This document shows, piece after piece, positions 32,408 through 35,314 of a DNA stretch of 35,314 nucleotides. The stretch's first letter is position 1. Each line of letters starts with the position of its first letter. The DNA lies in contig NZ_KB899742.1 in the NCBI RefSeq assembly GCF_000378445.1, positions 1-35,314 of the forward strand, in the 5' to 3' direction. The notes beneath the pieces were generated by a model. The model was not told where the DNA came from. It ran no database searches and worked only from the letters and a program-made list of their open reading frames with translations. A program made the position numbers and the translations under genes. Origin of the DNA: Deinococcus aquatilis DSM 23025 (GTDB lineage: Bacteria; Deinococcota; Deinococci; Deinococcales; Deinococcaceae).

Positions 32408-33292
32408 TCAGAGGAGGGCGACGGGTGCTAGTTTGCGCCAGATGATGAGGCAAGCAGTCAACTCGACAAACCCCAGATAGAGGTCTTGACGTTTCTCCCA
32501 GCGGGTCTGGATGCGGCGAAAGCGACCCACCCAACTGTGGCCGACCGAGGGCGACCCACCGCCGGGCTGGGTGGCGTTCCGGATCGTCAGGGGCAGGAAT
32601 AGAGTGCTCCTCGGTCGCTTTCTTGGGAATATGCGCGATGAGACCTTCGTCCACGGCCAGCTGACGACACGCCGGCGTGTCGTACCCACGATCCAGCAGC
32701 AGATGTCGCTGTTCCTCCTCCAGAGGAGGAGGAACAGCGACTACGACGGCATCCAAGACGTCCATCAGCATCTTGCTATCATGGCGATTTGCCCCACACA
32801 GCACCACGGAGAGCGGAATGCCTTTGGCATCGGTCAGCAGCGTGCGTTTACATCCGGCTTTTCCTCGGTCAGTGGGGTTGCTCCCCGTGGCTTGCGGCGC
32901 ACCAGCGCCCCCCTTTTTCCGAGAGGGGCTTTCACCATGCTTCCGTCGGCAGCTTGCCATGCCCAGTCGATCCCGATTTTCTGATCGTACTCTTTGAGCA
33001 CGATGGCCCACGCTGCACGGAAGCAACCGTGTTCCACCCAGGCACCAAACCGCTCATGGACAGTCGATTTCGGGCCATATCGGCGGGGAAGTTGACTCCA
33101 CTGACTGCCGGTTCGAGCCAGCCAGATCAGCCCGTTGAAGATGGTGCGGGCGTCCCGCGTGGGACGCCCAATCTTTTTCCGGGGCTTGTCGATCACCATA
33201 ACAGGGGCGAGACGGATCCAGAGTTCGTCCGAGACCTCCCACAGCGTGTGCTGCTGATTGATCTGGTCTTGATGAGGTTGAGTCGTTGTCAC
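32408..33292 (-). pseudogene. IS1031-type transposase in three frames
   Basis: Reading leftwards from 33292: D-E-L-W-I-R-L-A-P-V, W-L-A-R-T-G-S-Q-W-S-Q-L-P, A-A-D-G-S-M-V-K (first D). After an A5G6 run near 32915-32930 the reading moves by -1 to G-G-A-G-A-P-Q-A-T-G, T-D-A-K-G-I-P-L and L-L-L-D-R-G-Y-D (second D). A further shift near 32545-32575 destroys the W-V-V-E-R-S motif that holds the catalytic E and leads to W-V-G-R-F-R-R-I-Q-T-R-W-E-K-R-Q ending at 32408. The first shift may be programmed slippage, common in IS5 elements; the second looks like damage. The 17-bp palindrome at 32705-32741 is inside. Confidence 0.85.
32705..32741. repeat. perfect hairpin, 17-bp arms, 3-nt loop, inside a transposase gene
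   Basis: The left arm GTCGCTGTTCCTCCTCC and an exact reverse complement are separated only by AGA. It codes V-A-V-P-P-P-L-E-E-E-Q-R on the minus strand. Confidence 0.92.
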
Positions 33293-33310
33293 TTGTCTTC
33301 AGTAGAACAG

Positions 33311-33327
33311 ATCTTCCGGATAGGTTC
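33311..33327 (-). repeat. terminal inverted repeat of the IS1031-type element
   Basis: ATCTTCCGGATAGGTTC pairs with 32389-32405 with one mismatch. Confidence 0.87.
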
Positions 33328-33583
33328 TAAAGAGCGCTGGCTTTTGCGCAGTAGGGTGTGGAGACACGAGTAAATACAGGCAGCGCATTCGATCTCAGGC
33401 ACAACGCTGAAAACATGTGATGGTTGCTCAAATAAGACCGCGGCGCTCGTCAATCCGCTGGGCTTGCATTCTTCTGTGCTGCTGCAACCGCCGTTTACTG
33501 GTGGCGAGTGCTTGTGGATTGGCCGTGCTCTCAGTACCCGAACCTGGTATGTCAAGTCGGCAGAGCAAAGACCCAAAAAGATC

Positions 33584-34528
33584 CTATGAAGGGGCGGGGA
33601 TGGGGCCGCCAGCGTGACTGGTCTGCAAGGTTCGGTACAGCTCGCGGGCCAGGTGGGTCTTGAGTGCGCGAAGTGCCGCTCGTTTCGTTTTTCCCTCTTG
33701 TTCTTTCCTGGTCACGAATGTTTTGGTCCGTTCATCACAGCGCAGGCGTGTCAGGGCCATCAGATGGAGCACCCTATTGAGCTGTCGGTTCCCACCGACA
33801 CTCACGCACCAACGCGTGTTCTTCCCACTCCCTCGTTCAACTGGGGCAGCGCCGCAATAACTGGCGAAATGATGGACAGTCTCAAACCGCTCGATGTCAC
33901 CGACTTCGGCGAGCACCGTGCCGGCCAGCACGACGCCGATTCCCTGCAACGTCAACAGGGTGGGGGCCACCTGAGCGACCAGGGTGGCCATGGCGTGTTC
34001 CAGCTCTTTCAACGCGGCTTCGAGAGAGGTCAGCACCGCCTGCAGGGCGGTGCTCAGCGAGTCCGTCGTCGAGTCTGGGAGCGCTTCGAGCATCATCTGA
34101 TTGGCTTTGCGCTGCTGAGCGAGCTTGTCCCGCGTGCGGGACAATTCCTGCAAGCGGGTACGCTGCGTGCTGAGCTGGTCGGGCGGGAGCTGCGGGTTGG
34201 CCAGCAGCACCCGGGCGACGTTCTCGGCATCGACCAAGTCGTTCTTTTTCTTGCCGCGACGTGCACGGTACTGACTGGTCAGGCTGGGATGGATGTGATA
34301 CACCAACTGATCATTGGCAAAGAGCAGGGCCAGCAGGGGAGCCACGTACCGGTTGCCTGCACCTTCAATCGCCCAGCAGTGTCCTTCAAAACGAGTCGAC
34401 CAAGCCCACAACTGATTCAGGCCGTCGGCGTTGTTCTGAACGCTCAGGCTGTCCAGCACCACTCCACGCGAATCGAGAGCAACGGCGGTATGGGTCGTCG
34501 GGTGGGGATCCAGTCCAAGAATGATCAT
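33584..34528 (-). CDS. IS110-family transposase (intact)
   Basis: 314 residues from ATG 34528, chosen because AGGAGG lies just upstream and the RuvC-like domain begins directly (M-I-I-L-G-L-D-P-H-P); the frame is open much further upstream but without similarity. Acidic residues: D6, E in W-A-I-E-G-A-G-N-R, D and D in K-N-D-L-V-D-A-E-N-V-A. The C-terminal part has L-T-L-Q-G-I-G-V-V-L-A and F-A-S-Y-C-G-A-A-P-V-E-R-G-S-G, the serine-containing Transposase_20 motif. Complete and unlike the broken IS110 copy at 17301; the two are different lineages. An inverted repeat with 9-bp arms lies at about 34032-34054. Confidence 0.9.
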   Translation of the reverse strand: MIILGLDPHPTTHTAVALDSRGVVLDSLSVQNNADGLNQLWAWSTRFEGHCWAIEGAGNRYVAPLLALLFANDQLVYHIHPSLTSQYRARRGKKKNDLVDAENVARVLLANPQLPPDQLSTQRTRLQELSRTRDKLAQQRKANQMMLEALPDSTTDSLSTALQAVLTSLEAALKELEHAMATLVAQVAPTLLTLQGIGVVLAGTVLAEVGDIERFETVHHFASYCGAAPVERGSGKNTRWCVSVGGNRQLNRVLHLMALTRLRCDERTKTFVTRKEQEGKTKRAALRALKTHLARELYRTLQTSHAGGPIPAPS

Positions 34529-34738
34529 GGCGTCCTCCTGCAGAGTTCGGCATTTCACCCCCACCCGCGCAGGTCTGTTCTGGATCGGGCCCGGAGGCAG
34601 CCTGGTATCAAGCGAAGAGCAGCGGTGTGGTGCCGTTGAGACAGAGAACGCGCAATTCGGGTACAGGCGACAAGCGCAGACAGTTTCAGGGCGACGCTCT
34701 CTCCTCACCTTATTGTTGACATACAGACACTTTCTTGA
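34529..34738. other. non-coding region upstream of the IS110 transposase (possible bridge RNA region)
   Basis: About 200 bp without supported coding between the IS110 start codon and the next transposase. In IS110 elements the stretch upstream of the gene carries the left end and encodes the bridge RNA; no structure was resolved by eye. Confidence 0.35.
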
Positions 34739-34756
34739 CGGGTTGAAATCTCTCGT

Positions 34757-35314
34757 CTGATCCGTCAAAACTTCTGGGCGTCCCCTGCCACGCTGACCCA
34801 TCTGACGCGCTGCTTTTGTGCTCATTTCCCGGAGTACCGCAAAAACCAAGTGGAGCTGCTTTCTCTCGTCGTCCTGGCACTCCTTCAAGCCAAGGACGTC
34901 CGGCATGCAGAACTGGCTGAGCGCTTCCCGGGAAGCGCACAGACGTCCTCGGTCATTCGCCGAATTGAGCGGTTTTTCAAACGCCATCCCCTGTGCCCAG
35001 CTAATCTGGCCGCTGTCGTGCTGAGGCTGCTTCCGGATGCCCGGAAGCGAGAATTTATCATTGACCGCACGAATTGGAAGCTGGGTCAGACAGATGTGAA
35101 CGCACTGGTGCTGGCTGTCTTGTGGCGTGGTGTCGCCATTCCACTCCTCTTCGAGCTGCTGCCCCATGGGGGCAGCAGCAGCACCGAAATCCGGCTGACC
35201 CTGATGAACGACGTGCTGTGCCTTCTGTCCTGCCAGGAGATCGCCGTGCTCTATGCCGACCGGGAATGTATTGGCCAAGACTGGATTGGTGGGCTGTCTC
35301 GTGCGGGGATTCCT
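34757..35314 (+). CDS. IS4-family transposase, N-terminal part (runs off window)
   Basis: The frame is open from after a TGA at 34736-34738 to the window end: R-Q-N-F-W-A-S-P-A-T-L-T-H-L, then F-P-E-Y-R-K-N-Q-V-E-L-L-S-L-V-V-L-A-L-L-Q-A-K-D, the first catalytic D in F-I-I-D-R-T-N-W-K-L-G, and V-L-Y-A-D-R-E-C-I-G (second D). These are typical IS4 motifs. No ATG, GTG or TTG occurs in frame before the conserved sequence; 34757 (CTG) is only a marker, so the true start may be lost or upstream in another frame. A hairpin with 11-bp arms and loop ATG lies at 35155-35179. Confidence 0.75.
   Translation, partial: MIRQNFWASPATLTHLTRCFCAHFPEYRKNQVELLSLVVLALLQAKDVRHAELAERFPGSAQTSSVIRRIERFFKRHPLCPANLAAVVLRLLPDARKREFIIDRTNWKLGQTDVNALVLAVLWRGVAIPLLFELLPHGGSSSTEIRLTLMNDVLCLLSCQEIAVLYADRECIGQDWIGGLSRAGIP
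35155..35179. repeat. inverted repeat, 11-bp arms, 3-nt loop
   Basis: GCTGCTGCCCC / ATG / GGGGCAGCAGC in the IS4-type transposase gene. Confidence 0.87.

Larger units (their letters stand above)
32389..33327 (-). mobile_element. IS1031-type (IS5 family) element, 939 bp
   Basis: The ends GAGCCTATCCGGAAGAT (32389-32405) and its reverse complement with one mismatch (33311-33327) are flanked by TAA on both sides (32386-32388 and 33328-33330), the TNA target typical of the IS1031 group. It inserted into the flank of the IS701-like element, splitting off its right-hand neighbour sequence. Confidence 0.87.

Noticed and set aside
33470..33576. tRNA-like segment (the translated minus strand resembles frames read through tRNA genes)
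   Set aside because: No cloverleaf could be drawn: no 7-bp acceptor stem and no proper T-arm.

Overview
The window looks like an accessory region of a GC-rich bacterial chromosome or large plasmid, most probably Deinococcus or a close relative. That is an inference. It rests on a NucS/EndoMS mismatch endonuclease, the mix of IS families, and several genes whose only promoter-like signal is a TANNNT box 5-6 nt upstream of the start codon, a leaderless arrangement known to be common in Deinococcus. No rRNA, tRNA or CRISPR array was recognised.

Layout. 1-226 is the tail of an IS630-type transposase. 582-3482 encodes a long TPR-rich protein ending in a HEPN-like R-x4-H motif. 3794-4865 holds a small unknown ORF and a wrecked IS5 transposase. 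5122-15690 is the core of interest: six same-strand, tightly coupled genes encoding a DUF499-type ATPase, a very short PglZ, a DUF1156/COG1743 DNA methyltransferase with zinc ribbons, a 166-aa protein, a 49-aa protein (easily missed because it is so short) and an SNF2-family helicase. This is a BREX-like (Pgl-like) phage-defence system, nearest in gene content to type 3 BREX, but it lacks recognisable BrxA/BrxF/BrxC as usually described. All six frames are open, whereas most neighbouring transposases are broken.

15764-17276 is an IS66-type element with perfect ends and an 8-bp target duplication. It is followed by a decayed IS110 transposase, an intact tyrosine recombinase, a first vapBC pair, an IS5-type element inserted exactly at the vapC stop codon, a HAD hydrolase fragment, an unknown gene, an ADP-ribosylglycohydrolase and a full-length histidyl-tRNA synthetase. 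From 25.8 to 28.8 kb there are two divergent vapBC modules around a palindrome. The leftward one continues, with stop/start overlaps, into a nuclease-like gene and a tyrosine recombinase, each carrying one in-frame stop. NucS, a small membrane protein and an Xre regulator follow. 30.9-35.3 kb is a pile of four insertion sequences, two of them abutting with their ends and target duplications still readable.

An unexpected signal crosses the whole window: several IS transposase genes contain long perfect inverted repeats with tiny loops (10-17 bp arms), far more than I noticed in non-IS genes. I could not count these exhaustively by eye.
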